Positions 21,550 through 33,138 of a DNA stretch of 64,000 nucleotides are shown one piece after another (position 1 is the stretch's first letter; each line of letters starts with the position of its first letter). The notes under the pieces were generated by a model, which ran no database searches, had not been told where the DNA came from, and saw only the letters and a list, made by a program, of their open reading frames with translations. The position numbers and the translations under genes are program-made. Source of the DNA: Spirogloea muscicola (taxonomy: Eukaryota; Streptophyta; Zygnematophyceae; Spirogloeales; Spirogloeaceae); the NCBI GenBank assembly GCA_009602725.1, contig WELB01000158.1:53993-117992 (forward strand), given 5' to 3'.

Positions 21550-21959
21550 GGATCCACCCGTCCAAGGGAGGATCGTTGGCCCGCCGCAGGGCAGGCCACG
21601 GGCCGACCCGCTCACACATCAGGAGGGGGGGTGGCACGGGGGAAGCACTACGACCCTTGGCATGACATCCAACATCAGTTCCAACCTTTGAAGCCCAGTA
21701 GCGGCCTTGCCGCTGCTTGCCACTGCAGCCGCCGTCGCAACCTGCTGCAAGGCTTGCTGCGGGAAGTCTGGGCTGCGCCCCTTGGGAACAGCTGCTGGCA
21801 TGCGCCCAGGAGGCGGAGCTGCGGCGCTGAAGGGCCTGTCTTTTGCTGCGCCTATGCGCTGGTGCTTCACTTGTGTAGTGGGTTCGCTCCTAAACCCTAC
21901 AGAGGAACCCAAGAAAGCGACTCACCATAACTGCGTGTGTATTGGTGAAGTACTTTACA

Positions 21960-22321
21960 GACGACGCATATGCCAGACGCTGCTGCGCGCGGGCAAAGCA
22001 GCACGTGGCGGCTGGATTGAGACTCCAGAGAACAGAACGGGTCTGCCAGACGCTCCTGCGCGCGAGCGAAGCAGCGCCTGGCGGATGGAGCAAATTTCCC
22101 GGACAATGCCGCGCGCGAGCACAGCAGCGCCTCTCGGACAATTCAACTGGCGGGCGAGGCCGCCTGCACGTGCGGTACGAAGCCCGGGGCCTCGGACCGT
22201 ACTCAGCTACACGGAGTGCAGCATCCCACCCGCACCTTTTAGAACTCCCACACGGTAATAATATTACGATCATGTACCGGCACCGTTGGCACGCTGCATC
22301 GACAGTACGTTACACGCATCC
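21960..22321 (-). repeat. U3-like LTR fragment with tandem units
   Basis: Directly after the end of LTR-A come three or four degenerate units (GCCAGACGCTGCTGCGCGCG, GCGAAGCAGCGCCTGGCGGA and relatives). The sequence then matches the inverted start of LTR-B/D (CTACACGGAGTGCAGC, CCGCACC). A truncated U3 in reverse orientation. No coding region. Confidence 0.5.
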
Positions 22322-23054
22322 TGCATAAAGCTTCCGGTCCCTAATAGGCAGGTGAGTGCCGAATGCGTCGATATTGGGAAAAGTGCTTGGATATTTAGGG
22401 ACAATTACCCGCCACAAGGAAGCACTCCGACACAGCGGAATACTTGCCCTGTAGTGCCACCGCTAGGCAGCAAATCCACCTCCCGGGCACGCGCTGCACT
22501 TGTGCTAGCAAAACGCCGCTAAAAACTTCCCAGCAGAGCCAGCCGGCAACGAGCCGTGTGCGGCAGCGGTCTACAGCAGCAGGCAGCAGCAGGGCTGCGC
22601 CTCTCTCAGAGCTTCACTAGAGTCCCGGCCTCTGATCGGGTCTCTCTCTGCTCCGTGCAATAGTGCTTCTTGGTACCACCCTCCCTCCAGGGTGTCTGGG
22701 GGTCGTCCTAAGGCTCGCCCGCGAGGAGCGTGCCTGAGGAGGGAACAACGAGCTGTCTCCAAAACCCTGAAACCCTAAACCCTATTTCTTATACAGATGG
22801 CTCCGAGCATGGCCGCGGCATAGCATGCCGCCGAGCATGGCCGAGGCCGGGCATAGCCGAGCATGGCCACGGCCCTACATGCCACCGGGGGCGTCCGGGC
22901 CCACGCATGCCGCTAAGCATGTCTGGGCCAAGCATGACGGGAGCACGTGAGACCACCCGGACGAGCCTGGACGGAACGACAACAGCACGAGTGCAGGGCC
23001 GTTCGTACCGTCCGGCACGAACGGCCAAAGAATACAATGTGTGCGTTAACAACA
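22322..23054 (-). repeat. LTR-E copy, minus orientation
   Basis: Reverse complement of 24,610-25,289: CCTAATAGGCAGG near the left edge, hairpin with AATACTTGCCCTGTAGTGCC near 22,440-22,475, CTGC-rich leader, then many GCATGGCCG / GCATGCCGC units (22,805-22,940) and GTGCGTTAACAACA at the right edge. Diverged; ends approximate. Confidence 0.6.
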
Positions 23055-24009
23055 CCGTTTGGCGTTCAAACCTGGCAACGTTACATTGTACACCTAGCAT
23101 AGCACATGAAAATCGAATAAACAAGGCCAATAATAATTCCTCTCCATTACTTCGGCAGATGGTAGCTCAGCAGATTGCTTACCAACGACTGGTGGTAGAG
23201 CAATTCTTAAGAAGCTGGCCCATTCACGACGCTTTGAAATCTGCTCTTCTTATGTCTTCTTATGGGAAAGGCAATAGCTGTGAGAGGCCTGCCCAAACAG
23301 CTACTTTCATTCTAAGCCAATGTCTGTGAAGAGCCAGCCCTGGTCTACAAAATCTGCGAAGTCTGAGAGGGCCAGAAGGTGCGGAAATTCCAAAATTACT
23401 CTCCGTGCGAGGGACGCTCGGAAGAAAGAAAGTGGCTGTTTCAAAGAGGGCGAGAGTTGTGAAAGCCAGCCCAAGAAGATTGGACAAGGTCCAAAAGCCC
23501 AAGGCGCTAAAGTCACACAGATTTGGAAGTGACCACAGGAATGGGAGCTCACTTACATCCAGAAGCCGCAACTTGGAATGCCTCGCAGGTTGACTTGAGT
23601 CACCCCGACGAATTCGGAAAGTAGCAGCCAAGCGCATGTTCGCACGTGCACTGTGTGAGCCTGAGATGTAAAAGGGGATAAAAAGCCACATGCGAAACAC
23701 ATGGCAAAGCGACCGGCGGCGTTGGAGCCGGGCATCTCGCTTTGCTGTCCCTGGCGACATTTGATTGCCCCCGTGCGAGCCGCTGCAGGAGGTCCAGCCA
23801 CCGACTGCTTAATAGTGCTCAATAAGCTCTGGCCAGAGACAGCGCAGAATACATGTATAGAGGCCGGAAAAGAGTTCTCCTGGTAAAGTTCGGAGGCAGA
23901 AGCCAAGGCAGCCAAATAAATTTAACAAGGTCTGAAGGAAGAAGAAAAAATCAGTAGAGGACGATGGCTTAAAAGTTCCCCCCATTGGAGAGTGCCAAAC
24001 GGGGCCGGT
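23055..24009. other. No gene recognised; one SINE-like copy (-)
   Basis: At about 23,395-23,520 a minus-oriented SINE-like/LINE-tail copy is visible (AGGGCGAGAGTTGTGAAAGCC, AGCCCAAGAAGATTGG, then GGTCCAAAAGCCCAAGGCGC). The rest, 23,530-24,009, shows nothing I can assign. Confidence 0.4.
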
Positions 24010-24425
24010 GAATTTACTTGAGCCTATCGTATCTACCGTTTGGAAGTCTCCAACGGTATCGGTAGCTTTGCTCCACTGTATGTCGCTAAGTACGGTCCGA
24101 AGCCCTGGGTCCGTACCGCACGGGTAACGCACAGGAGGCGCTGCTTCGCGCTCCCTTGGCACCGCCAGGAGGCGCGCCGCCTTGCGCCCCCTTGGCGCCG
24201 TCCGAGGGACCGCGTTGTGCCGCCCAAAAGAATTCCGTGTATTTGAAACAAATGTAGGCCAAATGGCCACGTACAAAGGCAAGGAGCCCGAGGCGCCGCG
24301 TCGCCCCTCCTTGTTGCCGCCTAAGGCGCTGTTTTGCGCCTCCTCGATGCCGCACAAGGCACCCCGTCGTATCTCATTGCTTCCTTCAAGGCGACTTTTC
24401 GCGGCGTCCAATGGCGTCATGTATA
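24010..24425 (+). repeat. LTR-B start fragment split by a LINE type-B tail (-)
   Basis: CTACCGTTTGGAAGTCTCCAACGG and following bases match the U3 palindrome of LTR-B. At 24,234-24,292 the segment GTGTATTTGAAACAAATG, TAGGCCAAATGGCC, ACGTACAAAGGCAAGG is the reverse complement of the type-B LINE tail at 42,130-42,180. GCGCC-rich U3 units lie on both sides of it. Confidence 0.6.
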
Positions 24426-24609
24426 GTGCTTAGGCTACGAACCTGCACACAATACGTGTCTGTCTCCATGACATGGCAATCCGCCGACCGCAGGGGGTTA
24501 CGCAGGCGAGATACTGACCTGGCAATAGCGATTTCCGCCGGGGTGGAGGACCCACTTGACATTGCCCGACCCCGGATGTAACCTTCCCCGGTTTGTGAGC
24601 GCCTTATGG

Positions 24610-25289
24610 TGTCGTTAACGCTTACATGATGTTCTTTTGGCCGTTCGTACCGTATGGTACGACCCGCCCTGGCACTCGTGCCGTTGTCGTTCCGTCCGGG
24701 TTCGTCCGGGTGGCCTGGCATGCTCCCGTCAGGCTCAGTCAGACATGCGGCGGCATGTTTTGGCCCGGACGCCCCCGGCGGCATGTCCAGCCGCGGCCAT
24801 GCCTGGCGGCATGCCCCGTTGCGGTCATGCTCGGCGCCATGGCGCCTGCTGGAGACAGCTCATGGTTCCCTCGTGAGGCAGGCTCCTCGCGGGCAAGCCT
24901 TGGGGCGACCCCCATACACCCTCGAGGGAGGGTGGCACGGAGAAGCACTTACTTGCTAGTGCAAAGAGCAGAGAGAGACCCGACCTCCGGCTGGGGACTC
25001 AGTGAAGCACTGAGAGGCGCAGCCTAGCGGCTGCCTGCTGCTGCAGACCGCTGCCGCGCGCGGCTCGTTGCCAGCTCTGTTGTGGAGACCTTGGTGGCGT
25101 TCCGCGGGAGGTAAGTTTGCAGCCGGTGCCCAAGGGTGGAGCTGCTTTCTGGCGGCAGCACCACAGGGCAAGTCTTCCGCTGTGTCGGAGTGCTCCCACG
25201 TGGCGGGTGATTGTCCCTAAATCCCAAGCACTCAATCCCAATATGGACGCATTCGGTTCTAACCTGCCTGTTTAGGTCCGAACGCTACA
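24610..25289 (+). repeat. LTR-E copy, plus orientation
   Basis: About 680 bp, TGTCGTTAACGCTTACATGA ... GTCCGAACGCTACA. U3 has GGCGGCATG/GCCATGC units; there is a CTGC-rich leader and the hairpin plus AAGTCTTCCGCTGTG at 25,132-25,180. Another end fragment of this family is at 17,515-17,608. No matching 5-bp flanks found. Confidence 0.65.
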
Positions 25290-25364
25290 CCGGATGCGTG
25301 GATGCAGCGGACGAGTGTTCACAGCACCACTCAGCCAGCCGATGCAGATCCACGGGTACACTCT

Positions 25365-25545
25365 GACAGAGAAGAAAGTGCTCGCCCATTGAGAATAGGG
25401 GCTGGAACAAGCAGCCCGAAAAAGAATGAACAGAGTACGAGAAGGGGGCCAGGGGAAGCGCTAAGTAACAGAAACAAAGCTGCTACGAGACACTCAGTAA
25501 CCCCTGCTAAGCAGCCGCAGATCAGAGATGCTGGGCTCCTGGCTC
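25365..25545 (-). mobile_element. LINE 3' tail, minus strand
   Basis: GAAGAAAGTGCTCGCCCATT, the hairpin region near 25,397-25,417, GAACAGAGTACGAGAAGGGG, and the complement of the last codons with the stop near 25,498. Only the last few codons and 3' UTR remain. Closely matches 41,713-41,880. Confidence 0.75.
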
Positions 25546-25896
25546 TGACAAGGGCCTTAAGTCACAACAGACTACTCAGTGCCAGAGCATCAGAAGGACC
25601 CTTGCATGTCAGTCGTATTACACGACATATACGAGGCTAGCCAGATGCAAGGACTCCTCTGATAAGAAATGTGACGTCCTGATCCCTGTACACGCAGTCA
25701 GGGGTTAGTACGTCCTTATTAAATTCAGACCTATGGGGGTTTTAGAAACTACCCGCCTACATAGTGGAACGCCAGCACACACGTGCATCACATGGCACAG
25801 CAGAAGTCGTACCCTGAGGCACCGCCAGAAGGCGGCGACTTTACAGAGAGTCTGGTTAAGTAGCTATCCCCAGATGGGGCGCACCATGGCACTTAC

Positions 25897-26452
25897 TGTA
25901 ATGAACCAGCCGTTTGGTTAAGCCACATACATGGCTCTGTTTGCATTACATGACCGGCTATTTGGGACAAGTGGGCCCGCCAGGTGGCGAGCTGGCTTGC
26001 CGGTTGCCGGGCAAGTGGCCCGCCCAGAGACGGGTCCAGCCCGTCCAGAAATACTCCTCGTCAGGATCCGCCCGTTCAAGGGAGGATCTTTGGCCCGCCG
26101 TCTGGCAGGCCATGGGGCGACCCGCTCACACCCCTGGAGGGGGGGGTGGCACAGGAAAGCACGAAGAGCCTTGGGGCTGAGGCTTGAGGGAGTTCGGACC
26201 GGTGAAGCCCAGGAGCAGCCTTGCCGCTGCTCGCCGCCGCAGCCGCCGCCGCACCTTGCTGCGGGGCCTGCTGCGCCGGCCTGCGCCCAGGAGGTGGAGT
26301 CGCCGCCGGACGGCGGCGCCACGGGGCCTGTCTTCCGCTGCGCCTATGCGCTAGTGCTTTGCCTATGTAGTGGGTTGGTCCCTAAACCCCTACAGCCGAA
26401 CTCAAGAAGGACTGCTCACCCTAACTGCGTGTGTAGGGCGAGGTTCCTTACA
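25897..26452 (+). repeat. 5' LTR-A of G1
   Basis: 556 bp, TG...CA ends. Contains the conserved R/U5 hairpin (GTCGCCGCC-GGAC-GGCGGCG, near 26,300-26,325) followed by CTTCCGCTGCG. Also a GCCGCAGCCGCCGCCGC leader tract. Confidence 0.92.
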
Positions 26453-26454
26453 TT

Positions 26455-26466
26455 TGGTATCAGAGG
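26455..26466 (+). other. Primer-binding site of G1
   Basis: TGGTATCAGAGG two bases after the 5' LTR resembles the initiator-Met tRNA primer-binding site (TGGTATCAGAGC) common in plant Ty3 elements. Confidence 0.8.
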
Positions 26467-26919
26467 CGGTCTTGCATCCATCGCGCTTGTGACTTATTGT
26501 GCTCGCCGCTGATGATGCAAGGATCACCCTGATGCGCTGGCCTGACCTTTTTCTGTCAAAGATAAAGTGCTTGCCAGACGTTGGTCCGTGAGGCGGCTCA
26601 GCGGAAGCGCCGGGTGCGGAGCCCTCTTTGCGCAGTGAGCCAGCAACGACCAACGCCGACTGATCCTTGAGGGCCACTTGCTGCGTTCGCTTCTTTGAGG
26701 TGTCGCTTGAGCCTGCAGCCTTTATGTGGTAAGGTCAGTCGTGTGGCCAGTAGTGACCGTGTGCCTCGGTCCTGGTCATATCTGCGGCTGTCTTTCCTGC
26801 CTGCTGATTGAGGTGTGAAGTTGCGCGCTGCCTTGCTTGCTCGCTCGCTGGTGCACCAGTCTTGCGATGTCCTGCACTGCGGTATGGAGTGTGTGATTTG
26901 CTGACTGTCGGAGCCTGAA

Positions 26920-28190
26920 TTGATCACTCAGTGTCCTTCAGCCAGCATGGTATCGCACACCTCCAGTGCGCGGCCCAGCCCTCCTCGGGAGGTAGAGCGG
27001 TCGGCTGCTGGGGCAGCGGCTGCTGCAGGGCCAGCTGCTGCGGCAGTGGCTGCTGCGGAGCACGCCCACGAGGGGCACGCCCACGAGGGGAACGCCCACG
27101 AGGGGCACGCCCACGAGGGGCACGCCCACGAGGGGCACGTCGAGCTGGGAGCCGGAGGCCAGGAGGGCCTGTCGGCTGGGGACTTGCAACGCGTTGCACT
27201 CCTCACTCGGGATCTGGCAGCAGCCCAGTCGACGACGGACCCAGCGCAATATCGCCTCCTTGCGAGGATCTGCGCGGAGCAGCGCGCCCTCCTCGTCCGG
27301 CAGCGCGCCGAAGAGCGGCGCATGCAAGAGGTGGATGCCTCGTTGCACCTGATGCGCAAGAGCAGTGGCAACCCTGAGCATGGACTTGCTAGGGCCCATG
27401 CACCCCGCCAATTCTCCGGTCACGATGATCGGGGAGGGTTGCAGCCATGGCTGGACGAGATGGACGAATAATTCGTCTGCTCCAACACGGACGCGGGGGC
27501 ACGCGTGCGCCTCGCTGCCACTTACCTCTCTGGGGAGCCCCGGGAGTGGTGGAATACGTTGAGGAAGAGCGCTACGCCCGAGGAGTCCGGTGGCTGGGAC
27601 TTCTTCTGCAGCTCGTTTATGTCGGCGTATGGCGACCCACACGCAGAGCTGCGCGCCCGCGATGAGCTGGATGCTCTCCGCATGAGGGGCGAGGGAAGCG
27701 AGGGCTTTGAGCCCTAAGTGCAACGATTCCGGCTGCTGCTGTCCAAGCTACGCAGCGAGCCGATGAGGCCAATCGACCAATGCCAGCGATTTAAGGCTGG
27801 ACTGCCTTCTCGCTTTCGCAATTGGGTCGCGGTGGATTCCGCAACGGCACAACCGGTCACGGACTTCACCAAGATGGTGGAGCACGCCCGCAAGGTGCTC
27901 AGCACGCCGGACATTGCCGGTCCGAGCAAGCGCCCCCTGCTGGAGGCAGGCGGCTTTGATGCAGAGCGAAGCAAGAAGCGGTTCGACCCCACGACACGGC
28001 TCGAACGCTCGCCCTCAAGGCGACTTCCCCATGCCGCGGGTGGAAGGCGCTGGCTGCTTCAAGTGCGGTGCCAAGGGCCATCAGCTCAGGGACTGCCCGG
28101 CGGCAGGTCCCTTACGGCCACGTCCACAGCGCCCTATGGGCCGGGACCAGGGCAATCCCAAGGGCAAGCGTGAGTGCTTGACCCCTGCCT
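26920..28190 (+). other. gag region of G1
   Basis: Capsid-type sequence (ATYLSGEPREWWNTL near 27,515; FKAGLPSRFRNWV near 27,790) followed by a zinc knuckle, CFKCGAKGHQLRDC, near 28,055. The N-terminal part has five near-perfect HAHEG pentapeptide units (27,060-27,140). Part of a fossil element; not claimed to be expressed. Confidence 0.8.
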
Positions 28191-28419
28191 CTGCAAGGCA
28201 TCTCATTCAGCCAGACGCACTTGAGCTGTTTGATCTTGCTGGCATTGCTGGCCCGTCAACCAACATACCAGTTGTGCGCTCCATTTCTGCTTTATTGCAA
28301 GGTCTGGAGGCCGGAGGGCCTCTGTTTGTGTGGGTTGCCCACAATGACTTGCAAGAGGCTGCAGATATCTATCTGAGCTGGCCTGAGTGCAGTCGGCCTG
28401 AAGAAATGCTGTTTTCATT

Positions 28420-31400
28420 GTGCCACAGAAGCGCGGCGTGGTTGATCAAGCTCCGCTGGGGATGTCGCTGTTGTGCTCGCACAAGGCGGGACACAGACTC
28501 CTTAGGCGTAGTGTTGATGCCACTCGGCTTAGGCCTTACCCGACAGCGGTCAGGGTATATGTCGCTCGCACCCCATTACTTGGCAGTGTCCATGGGGGAC
28601 ACACTATGCTTTTTGAGGGGCTGGTTGCTGCGGCACCAGCGAGGATCCTCATAGACACAGGGGCTTCAGTGTCCTTCGTCAAAAGGGATTTGGTGTGCTC
28701 CGCTGGCTTGCATTTGCAAGCAGATTGCCTGCCTAGAGTGACATTGGCCGATGGTCACCCAACCGCTGTGTTGGGCCTGTGCAAGGTTCCCATTCGCATC
28801 CAGCAATACAAAGCCGAGGTGCCTTGTTATGCCATTGCGTTGACTGTCGCCTTTGATGTGATATTGGGAGATGATTGGTTTTGCGCCACATCAGCATGCC
28901 TTGAACTTAAACGCCATACTTGCACGGTACAACGTGGCGCACGGCGCTTTGTCCTTTGCAAGCAGCTTCCCTGTGCACCGCCGCTGGCGGCAGGGGCTTC
29001 CATTCTGCTATCCGCCATGCAGATGAAGCGATTGATTCACAAGAGCACTGTCCAGATGGCATTTCTTGTGATGGTGGCGTTGAAAGACGAGTCTAAGCCT
29101 GACTTGTGTGTGAATGCTGCGAATTCACATGGCGGGGTTCTTGATAAACTGCTGGAAGAGTTTGCGGATGTGTTTCCCGACTCTCTTCCGGACGGTGTAC
29201 CTCCTCACCGAGGTGTGGCTCATACAATTCCATTGGAGCCAGGCGCCAACCCGCCTTTCCGTCCCATGTACCGGCTGAGCCCTCTCGAATTTCGAGAAAT
29301 GCAATCCCAGGTCGAGGACCTGCTGGCGAAGGGCTACATTGAGCCATCTCAGTCGCCATACGGAGCACCCATCCTCTTTGTCAAAAAGAAGGATGGCACT
29401 CTTACGGATGTGCATTGATTATCGGGCTTTGAATAAGCTGACTATCAAGAACCGATACCCATTGCCTCGGATAGATGATCTATTCGATTGGCTCGCAGGG
29501 GCTACGGTGTTTAGCTCCCTGGACCTCGCAAGTGGGTATCACCAAATTCGAATCACGCCTGCGGATGTTCCAAAGTCGGCATTTCGTACGCCGCTTGGAC
29601 ATTTTCAGTTCAAGGTGCTGAGCTTTGGTTTGACCAATGCACCGGCTACGTTCCAGGAGGTGATGTCGAGGGTCTTTGGCCCCCTGCTCTACGATTTTGT
29701 GCTGGTATACTTGGATGACATACTGGTGTTCAGCAAAACGCCTGAAGATCACGTGAAGCACCTGCGCCAAGTGCTGCAGTTGCTGCGTGAAAATCAATTG
29801 TATGCCAAGCGGTCCAAGTGCACATTTAACCAGCCAGAGCTGACATACCTCGGGCATGTCGTGGGCAAAGACGGCATACGTGTCGACCCCAAGAAGACTT
29901 CGGTCGTACGGGATTGGCCTGTGCCACAAACTGTGCCTCAATTGCGCTCCTTTTTGGGATTCGCAAACTATTTCCGAAAGTTCCTACAAGGCTATGAGAA
30001 CTTGGCACTTCCTCTTACGAAGCTGACTCGTAAGGACGTACCTTGGGATTGGTCGTCCGAATGCCGGACGGCATTTGAGGGAATACAGCAGGCGTTGACA
30101 TCTCCGCCTGTGCTGGCCTTTCCTCGTGAAGGCGTGCCATATGAACTCGTCTGCGATGCCTCTTTGACCGGCATTGGTGCCGTGCTCTTGCAAGAGGGTC
30201 ACCCGTTAGCGTTTGAGAGCCGCCTGCTGCTCCCTGCAGAGCGAAATCACGGATCATTGCCCGTTGACATATTTCCACACGCAGCAGCATTTGACTAGGC
30301 GTCAAGCTCGATGGGCTGAGTGCATGGCACAATTCGATTTCCAGTGGGTTTATCGCCCTGGACGTCTTAATGTTGCAGATTCTGTGAGTCGCAACATTCG
30401 CGGCGCTGATGCGTTGGCTTCCTTGAATGCTTCTGGAGTGCGGGCTACAGGACTGCGTCCGACTCGTCAAGCTTCTCGGCACACCACGGCTGAGCTCTCT
30501 GAGCTCTATGTGCGTATCCGTAAAGGGTATGGCACAGACCCATGGTTTGCTGACGCCGCCAACGTACGCACCCTCACCGATGACAAAGGCTTCTGGTGGC
30601 AAGGTGACGCTATTGTGGTCCCCGACTGCAATGCCTTGCGCACAGACATTATGCAGGAGCTGCATGATACGCCTTACAGTGGTCATTTGGGAGTGAGCAA
30701 AACCAAACAGGCTGTGCGACGCCTCTTTTGGTGGAAGGGCTTTTCAGCCCAGGTGCGCGCTTTTGTGGCAAGCTGTGCCACATGCCAGCGTAGTAAGGCA
30801 ATCTCTGGCAAGCCTGCCGGATTACTTCAGCCTTTGCAGATTCCGGAGCGGAATTGGTCTGATGTTAGTGTGGATTTTATCACACAATTGCCTAAAGACG
30901 CGGAATGGCTATGATGCCATTGTCGTCTTTGTGGATCGCCTGAGTAAAATGGTGCATTTTGCTCCCACTACTACGCGGGCATCTGCGAAGGATTTCGCTG
31001 GCATCTTTGTGGATAAGGTGTGGAAGCTACATGGAGTACCTGAGAGGCTGGTCTCGGACCGCGATCCTCGCTTTACAGGTCACTTCTGGAAAGAAGTCTG
31101 CAAGCTTATTGGCACGAGGCAGTCCATGTCCACAGCCTTTCATCCACAAACGGATGGCCAAACTGAGCGAATGAATCGAGTTCTTGAGGACATGTTGAGG
31201 CACTTTGTCAATTCTAGCCACACTGACTGGGATGACTATTTGGCTCCAGCTGAATATGCTGTGAACAATGCCTATCATGCGTCCACCAAGGAGACTCCAT
31301 TCTTCCTCAACTATGGTCAGCATCCCCGAGCTCCACTTCAGGTGGGGAGGCCGGAACGGGTTCCCGCCGCGGTAGCCTTTACTGGGACCCTCTTGGAGGC

Positions 31401-31950
31401 TCAGAGACGAGCTCGGCATTTCTTGGAAATTGCCCAGAGTCGCCAGAAGGCTTATGCTGACAAACATCGGAAGGACGTGTCCTTCGATGTTGGTGCGCAA
31501 GTGCTGCTGAGCACGAAGCACTTATCCTTGCGGGCTGTGGGTACGCGCAAGTTGCTGCCCAAGTGGGTTGGACCATTTGCAGTAGTACGCCTTGTGGGCA
31601 AGGTGTCCTACGAGTTGAAGACACCGGTGCATTGGAAGGTCCATAACGTCTTCCATGTGTCTCAGCTGAGGGCCTTCCTTTCGGATGGTCGTGTCCAACC
31701 GCCCCCACCTCCACTAGTCATCGAGGATGATCTTGAGTTTGAGGTGGAAGAGATCTTGTCTCACAGGGACAAGCCTCGAGGGCGTAAGACCCGTGAGTAC
31801 TTGGTGAAGTGGCTCGGGTATGGGCCTGAGCACAACACGTGGGAGCCTGCGGCCAATTTGGCAAATTGCCCAGATGCTCTCAGGGAATACCTGGCCAAGG
31901 GTGGTAATCCTCCTAGGCTTGGTAGAGGCAGCAGCCGTCGGGCATCATAA
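28420..31950 (+). other. pol region of G1 (protease, RT, RNase H, integrase, chromodomain)
   Basis: Protease with LIDTGASVSFV near 28,645; RT with YRLSPLEFREMQ (near 29,270), FGLTNAPATFQ (near 29,625) and YLDDILVF (near 29,707); RNase H near 30,050-30,400 (DASLTGIGAVLLQ); integrase with an HHCC zinc-binding region (near 30,660-30,800) and core (VSDRDPRFTGHFW near 31,050); chromodomain YLVKWLGYGPEHNTWEP near 31,800. Typical order for a chromovirus. Confidence 0.9.
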
Positions 31951-32008
31951 TACCTGTCGGCTGTTTTCTCGTTGTTCCCGAGGACGTGCACACCAAAGTG
32001 GGGAGGTA

Positions 32009-32553
32009 TGTAATGAACCAGCCGTTTGGTTAAGCCACATGGCTCTGTTTGCATTACATGACCGGCTATTTGGGACAAGTGGGCCCGCCAGGTGGCGGGC
32101 TGGCTTGACGGGCAAGTGGCCCGCCCAGAGACGGGTCCAGCCCGTCCAGAAATACTCCTCGCCAGGATCCGCCCGTTCAAGGGAGGATCTTTGGCCCGCC
32201 GTCTGGCAGGCCATGGGCCGACCCGCTCACACCCCTGGAGGAGGGGGTGGCACAGGAAAGCACGAAGAGCCTTGGGGCTGAGGCTTGAGGGAGTTCGGAC
32301 CGGTGAAGCCCAGGAGCAGCCTTGCCGCTGCTCGCCGCCGCAGCCGCCGCCGCACCTTGCTGCGGGGCCTGCTGCACCGGCCTGCGCCCAGGAGGTGGAG
32401 TCGCCGCCGGACGGCGGCGCCACGGGGCCTGTCTTCCGCTGCGCCTATGCGCTAGTGCTTTGCCTGTGTAGTGGGTTGGTCCCTAAACCCCTACAGCCGA
32501 ACTCAAGAAGGACTGCTCACCCTAACTGCGTGTGTAGGGCGAGGTACCTTACA
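32009..32553 (+). repeat. 3' LTR-A of G1
   Basis: 545 bp, same ends as the 5' LTR and preceded by a purine-rich tract (AAAGTGGGGAGGTA). Followed by the CTTAC target duplication and then the right half of the split LTR-D. Confidence 0.92.
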
Positions 32554-33138
32554 CTTACGGAGAGCCGGCGATGTCCGCAGCGACGAGCTGCGGCGACGGG
32601 CTGGGCAGCAGGCGGCAGCAGCAGGGCTGGGGCGGCGGCTGCGGCAGCAGGCAAGCAGGGCTGTGCCTCTCTCTGGGCGTCACTGGTCTGACTGAGGAGT
32701 CTGGCCTCGGCCTACTACTAACAGAATTCCACCTGCCACCCCTCCCCTGAGGGTATGACGAGGGTAGCCCCAAGGTCCAGCCCCCGGAGGAGCGAACCCG
32801 CACAATGGGGACACGAATGGCGCGTGACGCGCAAGGCGCGAGCCTGACGAATGGTACACGAGTCCTGGGGACTGGCACGTGCCGCGCGTAACTGGCGCGG
32901 GCCGCGCGTGACGGGCGCGTGAAGCGTGTGACTAGCGTGTGGCGCGCATGAAGCCGCACGTGAAGCCGCTTAACGGTACCGTTTGGTTCTTCCAAACAGG
33001 GGGGGTCGTTACACATCGCGTCATGCACCGCTTTGCGTCTCCTTGGAACTGCCAAGGCGCCGCTTTGCGCCTCCTTGGACCCGCCCAAGCCGCTGCCCTT
33101 CGTATCCCCTTTGTCCGGCCCGCCCCTCCGGGGCACGT

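Larger units (their letters stand above)
15939..21959 (+). mobile_element. Ty3/gypsy remnant G3 (LTR-A family) with nested LTRs, broken
   Basis: Fossil of the same chromodomain Ty3 lineage as the 25.9-32.6 kb element: RT remnant (15.94-16.43 kb), RNase H end and integrase (17.6-19.5 kb), chromodomain (20.19-20.45 kb) and a 3' LTR-A (20,501-20,673 plus 21,550-21,959). It has been entered by LTR-C, by LTR-D twice (opposite orientations) and by an unassigned 1.1-kb segment with an LTR-E end. Badly decayed with many breaks; clearly older than its nested LTRs. Confidence 0.75.
25897..32553 (+). mobile_element. Ty3/gypsy chromodomain element G1, structurally complete
   Basis: 6,657 bp with LTRs 25,897-26,452 and 32,009-32,553, both TGTAATG...TTACA, flanked by a perfect CTTAC target duplication (25,892-25,896 and 32,554-32,558). 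Parts in order: primer-binding site, gag, protease, RT, RNase H, integrase, chromodomain, purine-rich tract. The order RT-RNase H-integrase-chromodomain places it among the chromoviruses of Ty3/gypsy. By eye the LTRs differ at about 7-8 positions plus two small indels (about 98.5% identical), so it is young. It looks whole in structure, but its coding frames are interrupted about five times, so as read here it is broken. Confidence 0.92.
25670..33013 (-). repeat. LTR-D copy split by the young Ty3 element
   Basis: Left half 25,670-25,896 (TGTGACGTCCTGATCCCTG ... CATGGCACTTAC) and right half 32,554-33,013 (CTTACGGAGAGCCGGCGATG ... GTCGTTACA) together align with the uninterrupted reverse LTR-D at 20,674-21,549, where CATGGCACTTAAGGAGAGCC is continuous. 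It therefore shows the empty site of the element. U3 (32,818-32,945) has GCGCGTGACGGGCGCG-like tandem units. Confidence 0.85.

Noticed and set aside
27060-27140. Regular 15-bp repeats as a possible CRISPR array
   Set aside because: Units are directly adjacent with no spacers and stay in frame with a gag protein. Eukaryotic context.
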